A DNA stretch of 42,517 bases from Flammula alnicola (taxonomy: Eukaryota; Basidiomycota; Agaricomycetes; Agaricales; Strophariaceae). The stretch covers positions 1 through 42,517 of the forward strand of contig JADNRV010000378.1 of the NCBI GenBank assembly GCA_015499995.1. The letters are read 5' to 3'. Under the pieces are notes generated by a model that saw only the letters and a program-made list of their open reading frames with translations, did no database searches and was not told the DNA's origin. A program made the position numbers and the translations under genes. Positions 22,658 through 34,020 of the stretch are shown here, in pieces. The number at the start of each line of letters is the position of its first letter. The first letter of the stretch is position 1.

Positions 22658-22876
22658 TCATGCATGCGGCGTCTCCAAAGACCACTCCTCAAACTCCTCC
22701 GCGTCGTCCTCCTTGGGCAGCGGCGTGTCGAAATCCCACTCGACGAGGAGGATCTTGGCGCGGTCGAGGTACTCGTCGCCTGCGGACCACGCTGGGGTCG
22801 AGGTGGATGATGCGATAGCAGCTCTGAGATCTGGATCATCCTCGTCGTCGACAACAGCGGCCTTTGCGATCGATTA
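22658..22876 (-). pseudogene. Acidic C-terminal exon fragment, unrecognised
   Basis: A GC-rich open frame of about 72 codons ends in a stop at 22658 but has no start codon upstream. It reads like the last exon of a host gene: VVDDEDDPDLRAAI, then DEYLDRAKILLVEWDFD, then an EEFEEW tail. Its codon use (G/C third positions) differs from the flanking transposon DNA. It could be a gene fragment captured or stranded in the repeat island. The word ASSTSTPA in it recurs in another minus-strand frame at about 24025-24048. I do not recognise the family. Confidence 0.3.
22791..22814. repeat. 24-bp direct repeat, copy 1 (copy 2 at 24025-24048)
   Basis: Starts GCTGGGGTCGAGGTGGATGA and is identical over 24 nt at 24025-24048. 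On the minus strand both copies read in the same frame as ASSTSTPA. This suggests a 1.2-kb-spaced duplication of a coding piece, not chance. Confidence 0.6.
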
Positions 22877-23004
22877 TTGGTATTGGTGGCTCAGAATAGC
22901 CCCACTTTGAAGGAGAAGGCTGAGAAGGAGCGTATCTAGAACCTGTCAGATTTGGGAGCTCAACGTTCAACATTGTAACGTTTAATGACCATAGTACTCA
23001 CTGT

Positions 23005-23400
23005 ATCCGAGCAGCAGCAGTAGTCGTGCTGCTGCTGCTGCTAGGTCCACTTCGTCGCCGTCGCCGTATCCGAGCAGCAGCGGTTGTGCTGCCGCCGCCG
23101 CTGCCACCTCGCTGTTGTCGTCGTCTCTGAGCAGCAGCTGCTTCCCCTGCTGCCACCTCGTCGCCGTCCTCGTCGTCTCTGAGCAGCAGCCGTCGTGCTG
23201 CTGCTCCTCTCACTTCGATGTCGTCGCCGTCGCCGTACCCGAGCAGCAGCCGTCGTGCCCCTGCTGCCACCTCGTCGCCGTCCTCGTCCTCGTCGTCTCT
23301 GAGCAGCAGCCGTCGTGCTCCTGCTCCTCTCACTTCGATGTCGTCGCCGTCCTCGTCGTCTCTGAGCAGCAGCCGTCGTGCTGCTGCTTGTCCGACCTTG
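23005..23400. repeat. GC-rich minisatellite coding Ser/Arg-type repeats
   Basis: Degenerate units of about 50-64 nt are built on GAGCAGCAG followed by CGTCGTGC, with CGTCGCCGTC linkers. At least seven cores lie near 23009, 23067, 23127, 23181, 23242, 23301 and 23361. A higher-order period of 120 nt is visible: CACTTCGATG at 23211 recurs at 23331 exactly 120 nt on. All units keep a multiple-of-three feel, so the plus strand reads as SSSRRA blocks and the minus strand as acidic RLLLRDDED blocks. No gene model is supported. Confidence 0.75.
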
Positions 23401-23706
23401 CCCCCTTCGCCGTATCCGTACCCGACCGCTGCCGCTGCGTTCTTGAAGAACGCAATGGCCGTGATTCAAGGTAAAGGTCAAGCGCAAGTGGCGCTGGTGC
23501 AGACTTTGGCGCCATCGAGGATGTGGGTTTGGGTGGAGGAGGCGGGGCGACTGATACTAGGCCTGGCGCTGAGCAGGGTCCGACGTCGAGCTCGATGCCT
23601 ATATCGTGCAGTTTTGCCAGTCTTCACGGCTGCAGGGGGATGTGGGAGGGGAGGGGTGGTCATGAGGGGCAGGGTATTGAGAGCATTGGCGTGGGATGGG
23701 ATTCCT

Positions 23707-23745
23707 GCCGCGGTACGCAGGGGATTCCTGCCTGCGTACCGCGGC
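23707..23745. repeat. Perfect 15-bp hairpin
   Basis: GCCGCGGTACGCAGG (23707-23721) and its exact reverse complement (23731-23745) flank a 9-nt loop, GGATTCCTG. The loop partly repeats the GGATTCCTGC just upstream. It could be a transposon terminal structure, for example a subterminal hairpin, but no matching ends were found. Confidence 0.7.
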
Positions 23746-24138
23746 TAAAAGCTGATTCTGGTACTTATAAAAAAGAGCAGATCAGCAAACCAGGGCCAAT
23801 GTGAAAACAAACGACGAGCCCAGGCATGAGCTCTAGTCGTCTGCACAAAAAGGGCTCACCTTCATGGGGGCATTGCAGCAGAGGAGTCGTTGCCATCCTC
23901 GAAGCTCTCGATTTCGATGCGAGTGCTCTGTTGGCTACACCTGCCCAACGTAATTCAAGGTCGGTTTTCCTTCAAACGCAACGCTCCAATTCTGTACGAG
24001 GCGATGGAAGACGAGAGCGAGAGCGCTGGGGTCGAGGTGGATGATGCGGCGGCACCCAAAGCACAGTTGTGGCGGGCGTGTGTGATGTGCACAGTGACTG
24101 TGCCTGCAACGCTTTTGCCACACTCGCAGTGAAAAAAC

Positions 24139-24234
24139 ATGCGGTCCGACCATGCCGAGGCCCGACATCGAGTTTTGCCACACGTGACTTTGTGGCAAAA
24201 CTCAATGTCGGGCCTCGGCATGGTCGGACCGCAT
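24139..24234. repeat. 44-bp near-perfect inverted repeat
   Basis: Arms 24139-24182 and 24191-24234 are reverse complements with a single C/T difference, separated by the 8-nt loop CGTGACTT. Arms start ATGCGGTCCGACCATGCCGA. A related TTTTGCCACAC word also stands at about 24114-24124. Such a long, close palindrome implies a recent inverted duplication or a foldback element. Transcribed, it would form an almost continuous double-stranded RNA stem. Confidence 0.85.
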
Positions 24235-24606
24235 TTACGCTAGCTGTGCAATTCAACAACACACGGACACCCCAAACATCTCGCACTTGGCCAGCGAGCA
24301 TGGAAACACAGGAAAACTTTCCATACCTTGAGAATCATAGAAGTTGAATTGTAGTAATAGGATGTAGTAATAGAATGTGGTAGAATTGTACACAGAAAAT
24401 ATATACAAATCTAGAAAATACAATCACTGTCAATCAGTCAAACCCACTCTATAAATTACTATTAAGTACCTGTTTAACAAGTATTGAAAAATACCAGGTC
24501 AAATCTGGTATATAGAACCAGTTGACTTTACCAGTTAATTGGGCACAGAAGCCCAGTACTCGCTCAACATGTAAAAATCACCCGCTAAGCTGATTACCAG
24601 TTAAAA
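24235..24606. other. AT-rich spacer before VPS16 3' end
   Basis: No gene. A short imperfect tandem repeat (TGTAGTAATAG twice, about 24350-24374) and recurring CCAGTTAA and CAGGTAAATAGAAC/GGTATATAGAAC words (about 24500-24630) suggest another degenerate repeat. No terminal structure was identified. Confidence 0.4.
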
Positions 24607-27600
24607 TCAGGTAAATAGAACTAGATTGGGAAAAAATGCGAAAAGACTATATAATTGCTTGTTAAAGGGGCAATTGCGACTTTCTACCGGATTGACCAGG
24701 TATTTGTCCCGGGTCTGGAGTCCACAGTGTATACGTGATAATAGCTCCACTTCACTGTAGTCGCAACTGATCCAACTCGCGGCTATCATGGAATTCGGGG
24801 CTTTCTTTCTCAACTCACTGTTGGAGGACAAAACAAGTGAGCACGTTAACTGTGCTGATAAGCAACATCACTTACTCGAGCTTCGCTTTGTCATTCCGAT
24901 CCTTGCATTCCTTGCCCGCCATACGCCACTCCCCACATTCAACGTAAAGGTCCGCCCGCTTCGGCGAATCACACTTGGCGACATATGGGATCGCTTCCTT
25001 CTGATATCCTTTTTCAGCAAGGTGACGAACGAAGGGTTCGTAACCAATGGGGCTTCGTTTCGACTTAGCGAAGGCTTCCAGACCTTCAAAGTCGCGAGAC
25101 TCAGTTAAGGAATACAGTTTGATGTACCAAAACCTGGACGACAAGGCAGTGAGCTTCTTCTGTTCAATCTGTTCACCAAGATCACTGACCGTTTGTCTGG
25201 TACTTTGAAATCCGATTTCATCTTATCGGCCCTCTTCGAAAATCCGTTGAGGAGGCAGAGTCTTATCGTTTCATTCAAACTCAATCCGAAGAATTTGATC
25301 TTTCCATCAGCTTCGTTTTCAAGTTGTTGCTGGAACGTAAGTAGTCTTGCATTCTCGTCTGCCATCTACCCGATAACTCGGCAATCCAGCCATAGGCAAA
25401 AATGGTATATGGGTATATGACGTACCTTGGCTTCAAAAGAACGGTCCTTATCTTCAGAGAAGAACTTCTGAGCAGTTTTCACGGCAGTTATCCTAGAAGT
25501 CTGGTCCTTTTACCGGAAATAAAGGGATTGAGCATGCGCGAAGCACCAGAGGAGGTAGCATTTACCAGCATATGTGAAGCCTCCTCTAAGGATAGCACTG
25601 CACTTTCCACGCGGCGGTCATCAGAATAGTAGAAATCCCTTAACATTTCCCTGTTTTGCTCTCTGGCATAGACTTCCAGGAGCTTACTTGCCGGTGCAAG
25701 CCCCTTACCGCCATCTTCCAATAACCGGAAAAACGAGCCCAAAGGCAATCGCTTGTGCAGGTGAAGTAGAACATGATAAACTGATAAAGGAATGAGCACA
25801 ACGGTGGCAGCTGAGAATATTTATGAAGGTATTTACCAAGGTCAGTGTCGCCGCTATCCACTGCCTTGACTAGGGCCAGCCTGTCTTCCTTCATATCAAG
25901 CAAGAGAGGCACTTGATCTGATCCTTTAGGTTCGTGATCTAGCAGCTAAAAACAAGGCATTCAATGAAAGGACCGTGCTTAAAGGTCAGCCACCGCACCT
26001 TTGTCGCCAAACCGCCCCGACCAACTTCCCAAGCTTTCTTTGCAATATCGGCATAGCTGACCTCGGTGCCACCGAGCTCTTCGAACTTCTCAACAATCAT
26101 CCGGCACACCTCATCATCTGCGCTCAGCTCAGCATCTTTTCCCGTTCCGGTGATCGTCGGTCTCGATCGTAATATTTTGGCGCAGGCCCAATGCTTCAAT
26201 ACGGCGTCAGGTTTAATGCCCAAAAAACCAGATATTCGAAGGGCGAGGAGATGCATGTTGCGCGACGTCAGCCGAGTAATCAAGCGAGAAGGAGAGGCGT
26301 AATTGTACCTATCTCAAAAATATGAGAAACATGCAGCTAAAAAAAGGGCAAGTCAAGACTTACTGCGAGTATGTCAGAGGAATGCCGACTTCGTAGTACC
26401 TAACGGCGTTCAGGACCTTCAAGGTCTGTCCCATTTGAACAAAATCTGTCGGGTTATGGAAATCCAAGAAGCCGCGGCCAAATTTAGCGGCCTATGTGAA
26501 TTTCATGTCAGACATCGAAAATCCAGGGTTTGGAGAGAATAACGGACATTGAGGAGGCGACGTTGCCAATGAGGTTCCCATTCCTGTCCAGCAGCGTCGA
26601 TACATTCGTTGACAGCCTTAGCAAGTTCGGGCTTGATGCTACGGATGCTCTCGTCAGCTTTCGGAGACTTTCTCGCAAAGCTCTCCCAAGCATCGTATAG
26701 AATGGCGGAAGGGGAAGTTGACCCGGGCCTGAATATCGATAACGTGGAATCTGAACAAAATATCAACAACATATTCTCTGAGGTAAGAAAAGAAGGAGGT
26801 TGGCAAGTTACGCACCAGGGACTTTCTGAATTAGATCGCATACATCTTCACCCATTACTCGAACGCCATCCATTTCAGTGATTGCGAACGTCGTCCCAGA
26901 ATAGGCATAGCTAGACGGCAACGTATAGCGGCTTACTGACGGATTGAAGAACTTTAATAGCTTACTGCAGTATGTCTCCAAAAGGCCCGACAAGGATGAC
27001 CGTGGAATTCCAGGTAACCAGGATTGCGTCGTTGCCACACCATTCAACCTGTCGGATCGGTCCTTCTGCTCCGGGTACATTTGAGGTTTCAAATTCGGCC
27101 ATGCTGCGCTGGAAATCCGTGGATACAACCCATAGGCTACCATTGAATGTGAGAAGTGCAAGGGATTTTCCGTTGGGTGAAGGTGACACATGGGTGAAGG
27201 GTCCTCGCGAGAGGCGCTGGTCTACGCTTTCCAGATTGTCGACCGTGTATATCGTAGCATCGACCGACAAAAGGACTTCGACGTGACGAGATATATTCAA
27301 GTCTGGTGGAATGACGGCCCATGAGTGTGGGGGTTCGCTGAGACCTTCAGAGGGATTATTGGACACTTGAAAGACAAGAATGATGTACGGTATACGCACT
27401 TGGATTTGCTAGGACCAACGGTTGACCGCCTTCCCATCCCTTCACTTCAAGCAGCGTCAAGGAGCTCGTTAAAGCCACCAAGCCATTATCGTGGATTCGT
27501 GCATCGATTACCCCAAGTTCGGCAGCCTCGGCTCCCAGAGAGTGCTGTTGGTAGTCTCCTTGCAGATCATACAGACGATACACGCCCTCTTCGTTCAGAA

Positions 27601-28030
27601 CAGCCAACTTTTCGTCAATGGTCCATCCAAATCGAATGATTTTGCCCTGGTCCCACTATGAATGATGCCGTCAGCTATAACACATACCCGAGCACATTAA
27701 ACTAATCATCCACACTAAAGACAAGTAGGCCCTCTCCAGCTGGAGAGTAGATTTGTATCTGGGCCTTGGTGATAGCAGGAGTTGAACGTCCTAGCGCCAA
27801 AAGTTTCGTGTGATCCCGCATAAGTGCTGCGCAATGCTCAGCAACATGGGTAAGACGATGCTTTATGCAAGTAGCGCACCTATAGGACCTCCATAACGGC
27901 ACCCAGCAACGATGTAGTCTCCAAGTTCAGGTAGCTTTCCTGGCGTCGAGTAGCACTGTTGTCGCCTATAGAAGACGTTGCCCTCTTGCATCGCCTGCCA
28001 CGATGTGGTTGGGTGATCCACTATTGCCAT
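24607..28030 (-). CDS. VPS16: VPS16, HOPS/CORVET tethering complex subunit
   Basis: Fourteen exons: 28030-27880, 27826-27714, 27655-27400, 27344-26966, 26910-26816, 26750-26548, 26491-26364, 26308-25999, 25945-25837, 25780-25566, 25500-25426, 25365-25190, 25133-24876, 24817-24607. As read it encodes 892 aa. The N-terminal half is the beta-propeller ([39 protein letters not shown]). The C-terminal half is the Vps16 alpha-solenoid ([52 protein letters not shown]). The protein works on endosomes and the vacuole, bridging membranes before SNARE fusion. In the last exon the conserved end [12 protein letters not shown] is found in the next frame, with a stop at 24752. The read-through tail of about 55 residues after 24783 looks non-coding. 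One missing base near 24782 explains this; corrected length would be about 844 aa, the family norm. Confidence 0.93.
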
Positions 28031-28629
28031 GATGCCCTAACAGACACGAAGATTCGTTATTAAGTGAAGGAGAGGCGGAGCTAAGAGAGGAATGAGTTCA
28101 CTGTTGTCCGCAATTGGTCCACAACGCGGGCGCGTCTATGCAGGCTTCGCTCGGATATTGCCGCCGTTATGATTTGGCCGGAGTCGCCGGACCGACCATT
28201 CACCCTTGTATACTCCCATGGCGAAACCAGTAGAAATCGACCCCAACGTCGCAAAAGACATGACATCTAAATATTTCCAATTTAGCCAAAAAGTGGGATA
28301 TTACAGTAGCACTGACAAGGCTTTGATGAAGTTCTAACGGATGTTTACTGAAAGGCGGTTGCAGACGAACAATTCATATTTCAATGTGTGGACGCGAGTT
28401 CAGCGCCAACTCCAAAAAATGCTCCGGCAAACTACAAGCTGCGCGGCACAAGTGGCTCGCAAAGAAGGGGGACGCGAATATCGAGCAAGGGTGGTGATGG
28501 TACAGGGGTGCTACATATGTATATATACAGGATAACATTTACGACAATAACGATATATGCAAGTGATGGTGAGTGAATGAAGTGCGAATGTGAACGAAAA
28601 GCACGGAAAACACGAGTAATATAAATCAT
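28031..28629. other. VPS16 upstream region / arrestin 3' flank
   Basis: No gene. TTAG stands 6 nt before the VPS16 ATG and could be the acceptor of a 5' UTR intron. AT-rich sequence with TATATATAC occurs around 28520, downstream of the arrestin gene in its own orientation. Confidence 0.35.
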
Positions 28630-30382
28630 CTACAATATCCTTATGGGAATGCGAGCACGGAGGTCATCTGCCCCTAGTAAGACAGATACATCCAGGTAAT
28701 ACTGTCAAAAGAATAAAGATCAGTAACCATTGGAAGAATAAAAATCAGAGGACTAGCCTTCACGCTGACTCCTCCCCAATCGATACAAGGCAGCATGTCT
28801 TTATTTAATGGAAGTCGTGTTTTATGAAGGCCATCTGGAAGGGCGGCAACCAATTCCAATGACGGATGGCTCTGGTTATCGCATTGTTGCCTCGGCCTTT
28901 TCGGGAAACCAATACACATGTCATTTTTTATGGTCCGAGTATCGGAGAATGATTTTGAGACGGGCAACTGAGGTAGAGGTTTATCGCGATCGCGTGTGAA
29001 GGTAAGCGTTCCTTCTGAAGTTCTTCGTGGCAATGACAGCCGAGGTTGAGATTTTGCCACACGTCGCAAAAGTTTAGGACGAAATGGTGGGGCCGTATCT
29101 GATTCTTCGCTCGTAGGCGTCAGAGGAGGTGAGGGGGGCAGCGAAGTCTGATCGGTGACAATGATTTGGCGAATCAATGACACCGAAATTGTGGCGTCGG
29201 CGGCAATCTCTTTCGCCGTCTCGGCAGACCGCGGAGTGGTCGTAAACACGACGAAGTAGGGAATAGAAGACGAACGGGAAAAGGTTACTGAGGTCGCCAG
29301 GGTAATCTATTACTGGGTTCAGCCATTGAAAAGCAATGACAAGGAGAAGATAGAAACCCACTGCACATCGAACTGGGATTGGCCTATCTGGCCTGAGAGG
29401 CATTTCTAGCCAGGAATTTGGAGTTGCCGCTGATGCGTCAATACACTGGAAGTCTGCATCTGGCTGCACTAGAAAGGGCACTTCGAGACTACGAAATATT
29501 AGAAACACTCAGAAAAATAAAATAGTTAGAAGAAACATACTGAGATGGGATCTCCAAAGGATCACTGGGTTCCCAATCAGCAATAACCTTGTATGCGACT
29601 TCGAAATAATCCGATGACGAATCATCCTTTGTCGAGACGAATGTGGCTGGCATTTCTTCGCCTGCGCGTGCACTCTGGGGAAGGTAGAACGTAAAAGGGT
29701 GGGACCTTTCGGAACTTGAAGCCATGAAGGAGATGCCAGATATGCTCCGTCGCTTCCTAATGAAAGCGTCCCGAAAAGCTGACCGTGGAGATGACGCCTC
29801 GGAATTAGAGATTGCTATCGTTATCATCGATGATAAGAATACATGTTTTTGAGGTGCTGGTGAAGTCGAGTACGACGACTGTGGTTCATCCGAATTTATG
29901 GGGGGTTGATACGAGAAGGAACCCTCAATCTAAAAAGTGGTCGGTCAAGCTCGCTAGTCATAACGGGGGATGTACGCACAGATATTGACAACCGTCCAGA
30001 ATGATAGCAACTAGAATCCAAGCTAACCTTCCCCCCGACTTGATCATGGTCGCTAAAAACCGCCATGGGTCCATGTCCATCTTCCGAGTAGACTTTCAGA
30101 GACGGGCTGTATAACTGAAGCTCGAGTTTTGCAGAGCTGAGTAGTTACTGAAGATCAGTGATCCGTTGTCTAAGTATACGAACGTGTGCGAATAACATAC
30201 CGGTATGTGGAGACATGAGAGTAGACAGACATGGGTACAAAATTTGAAGCGGGTCGACGGGAATCAATGGTCGCACTGGTATATGCTCGCCGGCGCATTG
30301 GGTGAGATGGATGTAGGGTTTCGGCCGAGGTGGAAATGAGGGCGGGGACGTCAGACAGCGAAGCCTGGCCTTGGGATGACAT
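28630..30382 (-). CDS. Arrestin-domain protein (fungal arrestin-like)
   Basis: Spliced model of 486 aa in six exons: 30382-30201, 30136-29980, 29929-29541, 29488-29358, 29287-28758, 28701-28630. The first 60 residues are Ser/Pro-rich and probably disordered. The arrestin N-lobe follows: LELQLYSPSLKVYSEDGHGP, DQVGGKVSL, GSFSY, HPFTFYLPQSARAGEEMPAT and VAYKVIADWEP. The C-lobe has RPDRPIPVRCA, IPYFVVFTTTPRS, TISVSLIRQIIV and the terminal YYLDVSVLLGADDLRARIPI. A Ser/Pro/Arg-rich insert separates these (about residues 330-400). Fungal relatives are ubiquitin-ligase adaptors for endocytosis of plasma-membrane transporters; no clear PPxY motif is seen here. The last intron is best read as GC-AG (AAG|GCTAGT). 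Canonical donors slightly upstream would delete 2-4 conserved residues. The exon 4 donor (GTTTCT) is weak. Confidence 0.85.
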
Positions 30383-33114
30383 GGTTGGGTAGGGGTACAT
30401 ATATATCCACATGAAGGTCACCTTTTAGGCGAAGCTAAGTAGAAGGTTCAACACAGAGCCTCAAAGGAATTAATTCCAAGAAATAAACGCCAAATAAAGT
30501 GGAGATCATATTCGGTGACCTATGAGACCATCTATGCAGGACCGGGCGAGTGGGTCACATCTTTGCAAACCCTGAAACGAATCGAAGATTAGAAAGGATA
30601 AACCAAGATGGAGATCCAAGCAATCTCACGCTTCGCACGGCGCAGATATCCCAGTGATGCGCATGCCTTCCTAACAGAAACAAGCGAGCGATACTCTCGT
30701 AACATAGCAAGATTTTCCACACATGCCTCTTCGCAATGTCATGGTACTGAACCTATAAAAAGACCCCGGAGGATCGCCAGATCGGACAGCCGAAGTTATC
30801 ATGGCCTCACTCAGCAGCGCTACTTCGCCGCCAAGAAGCAAGGCTGGCTGACAGCTTTGGAAACAGTAGATGAGAGCTGATTAGGCTCATGAGAGGAATA
30901 TGACATGTATGATAGCCCATATGACCAGATATGACCTCCGGACTCGAATGAAGTGTCCATGGTGGTCGAGGACGAGGGTTGAATTGAAGCTCGCAAGCCT
31001 CGACTCGTGTGTGGTATCACATTTCTAATTATGGGCATGAGCACGTAAAACGTGGAACCTGGATTATGATTTTTATTTTTCCATACGAATCGCGGTGTGT
31101 GGCCTTCACAGATATTGTCCCTGTCTTGAAAGTGCCCTAGCGACTTGCTAGCGACTCACGTTAAACCAACCAAGATCGAGCGCAGCCGAGTCGCTGAATG
31201 CGACGGCAGGGCCTCCAAAGTTGATGATATCAACACATACGAGCGCGCGTGACCGACGACGATCCCAGCCATTGATTGGACAGTAATTTCCTCAATGCAG
31301 TCCACAGTTTGTGTTTAGTGCTCACCCTCACCGTCATCCATGGTCCCTGTTCTTCAAGACAATCGCAGCTGGTATTGCTACAATAATATAGCTGGGGCTT
31401 CCTACCTATTGCAAATATAGAAATGGACTATAACGGTTGGGGATTTCACGTATTTTTGCAAGATTTTGGTGACTTTCGAAGTGCTCTTTCTTGACTTTCT
31501 TTGAGGGGGACCATCGATAGGGGCGCGCACCTACGTATGGACAGAAAGATGGCAACCGGTCGCAGTCCAAATTTCTCATTTTTGGAGGGTTCCCCGGCGC
31601 ATCACATCATATGTAAGTAAGTTATATATAAGGAACTGGGAGCCATATCAATAATCAAAGAATGTTAAAGCTTGCTACCCTCTTTGTCATGCGCGCGCGA
31701 TTGGATGGCGAGGCTACCTAACAATGAGACGTCGGATATCTCGACATCTCTCCCTCTTTTTTTTTTTTTTTTTTTTTTGAATCAATTTATTGTCCGCTGA
31801 GGCGAGGCCTTATTTTGGACGTTACCATTACTATTGATCTCTCCCTCTTACTTGGAACCGCAACCACTCGTCAGGACGAGTTGTATGTCTCGACGCGCTG
31901 TCATTCGTCAAGTACCCAATCGGCTTGCCAACAGTTACACTATCAAAAATTCAAGCAAGAGCGCATTCTGGCTGGTTTGTCCTTCTGTATCCCATCCCCT
32001 GCGATCTACATTTTCAGCTCTTGTTGGATAAATATATAAAAATTTGAACCACCATCATGAATCCATCAAACCCAAACCTGCGATTGATTCCGGCTTTCGC
32101 GTACCGATCTTACATACTATGTCCGGCCGGCGGGGAAACTTACTTGACGGCGTATTAACGACTTGGATACCCAGTCTTCTGGGTGCGACAAGAACTGCGC
32201 AAAGAGTTGCAAAGTGGTTATTATAAATTTCCAGTCCTCTTTTTCATTCGCAAGATGAAGTGAAGTTATGGCCAGGTATGGACCCACGTACTACTAGACT
32301 GCAATCTTCTGAGCTCATCTCTTGCGACATCAGTTGAGGCGCCGGCAATTTACTTGCAACAATAGTTACCTTCTCACAAAGTATTTTGGGGTAAGTACCA
32401 TGATAGCCTGTGGAGATAGTGGCCGTAACGGAAGTTGCAGGTCCCACTCACGGCAAGCCCTGACGGTGCTTGATGGATTGGCCGGGGCCATCCGGGCAGT
32501 GCTTTTCAAGTTGACATGGATGTTCAGAACCTGGAGTTTCGACATGCCCTGGACACTCAGAACGAATCGGGAACCAGGGTAGCATCAGGCATTCCCGCGC
32601 AAGGGTGGAGGTGCGACCTGAACGACATCTTAGGGAGTATATCATCTCTTTAAGTGGTATGGCTTCAAGATGACGATTTACTGGCAGAATATTTTTGCCT
32701 TCTTGTTCACATTAGTTCCATAAGAATACCGTCGCGATACACGATTAGAGTCTTCGCAGCGTCAGCGTGACGTAGAATCCATAACGGTTTCATGACGTTC
32801 CCGACCCGGTATTGGCAGTTTGAGCGGAACGGAAGAATAAGGTCAATCCAGGACCTACATTGTGTCCGAAGAAGCGTCGAAGTGCACTGTATTACCCATG
32901 TCAAACATGCTCGAATAAATTCTGAGCGAGATTGGCGGGACCGAGAGGATGATAATTAAGTTGAATTCGGAGCATTCTACTGGCAATTTTCTTCACCTGG
33001 TCTTGCAATATGGGCAGAGCATATTCGCGAGGCTTTAAATATCCATGGAAAAAAAACTAACGGGAATTGGGACAGAAAAAAAGACGGGAAGTTTGTTAGA
33101 GACGACGGCGGAAA
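30383..33114. other. Gene-poor interval
   Basis: 2.7 kb with no supported gene. One ATG-started frame of 90 codons (30608-30880, +), basic and Ser/Arg-rich, could be a small gene, but it has no motif or splice context. A T22 homopolymer lies at 31757-31778. A TATA-like TTATATATAAGG occurs at about 31622-31633. A possible retroelement poly-A scar is one reading of the T tract. No repeats link it to the LINE. Confidence 0.35.
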
Positions 33115-34020
33115 CTAGGCCTGCGAAGGATCCTTGAACAGGAAGATACGCACAAAGAAGACGAAGTTCAGGGAAAGGGGAATTGCAATTGGCCACAAGT
33201 CAGCTGTAAGTGCATCATGTCCAGGAGAATACAGCTTCGATTGAAACTGGAATAGACATCCTAGGAGATACGAGTAAAGACACGCTTAAGATGCCATTCA
33301 ATTGCCAATATAGACGTAAGCGCAACGGTAATCGACTGGAAGACCTCTTTACCTTCGTGCAAGTATTGTGACCCAAAGATCTCTGAGAATAACAGCTGGG
33401 GTAGGATAGGTTCTAGGTTATCCCGCACTCGAGGACGAGACTGGCCACCTGATAGACTAAGCGTCAAGCTATGTAATGCTCAGTTACGCATAATTTTCCG
33501 AGGTGTCTATCCAAACAAGTCTCGTTGGAGTCACAATTGACCCACAATCTGTCAGAATGGTCTATTCGAACATCGACGGCCCCGTGAAGAGAGACTAATG
33601 CGAGTCTGAATGAGATCGACCTCCGAAAGGTGTATGGGCCGACATGGCATCGCTCGCGCCACAAGACACGGGATGACTGAGGCGTAAAGACACCGCGCAT
33701 GGGATTTGTCAGGTTGTGGAACAGGTGGCCGTAAGTCGTGAAAGGATCGACATGTCGTACGAGTTGCAATTCCACGCTGTGTCTTCTTGACGTTCAAAAT
33801 CCATGAAGAACTTTGACAAGTCCAGTTCTAAGTAAAGGGCGGCTTTCCTGAAAGGTGCTATGAGCGATATTAGTCGAATGGGGACTTTAGAGAACAGAAC
33901 TAACCATGTGAGCATGGTGGATTGTACACGACGGAGTCTTTTGTTCGTGAGATTGAAGAATTTTCCAACAGCAAAAGAATCCAGCAGGAGCTCCGTAGAG
34001 CACGAAGATCAAAAAAGCTT
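33115..34020 (-). pseudogene. Possible membrane-protein gene, probably decayed
   Basis: Several minus-strand stretches look coding but do not join cleanly. One is hydrophobic (FLIFVLYGAPAGFFCCW, about 34016-33966), followed by a GTTAGT donor. A segment with LYLELDLSKFFMDFERQED follows at about 33830. Then NLEPILPQLLFSEIFGSQYL (about 33420-33360) runs into a hydrophobic helix. A last piece holds LWPIAIPLSLNFVFFVRIFL and a stop at 33115. The order suggests a small multi-pass membrane protein. I could not find an in-phase splice path with normal intron lengths, so it is either a pseudogene or a gene I cannot model by eye. The family is not recognised. Confidence 0.3.

Noticed and set aside
23005..23400. 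Regularly spaced repeats resembling a CRISPR array
   Set aside because: Units are degenerate, triplet-based and contiguous without unique spacers, and the window is fungal. It is a minisatellite.
31757..31778. T22 tract as the poly-A tail of a retroelement
   Set aside because: No coding or repeat sequence adjoins it on the expected side, and no target duplication is visible.
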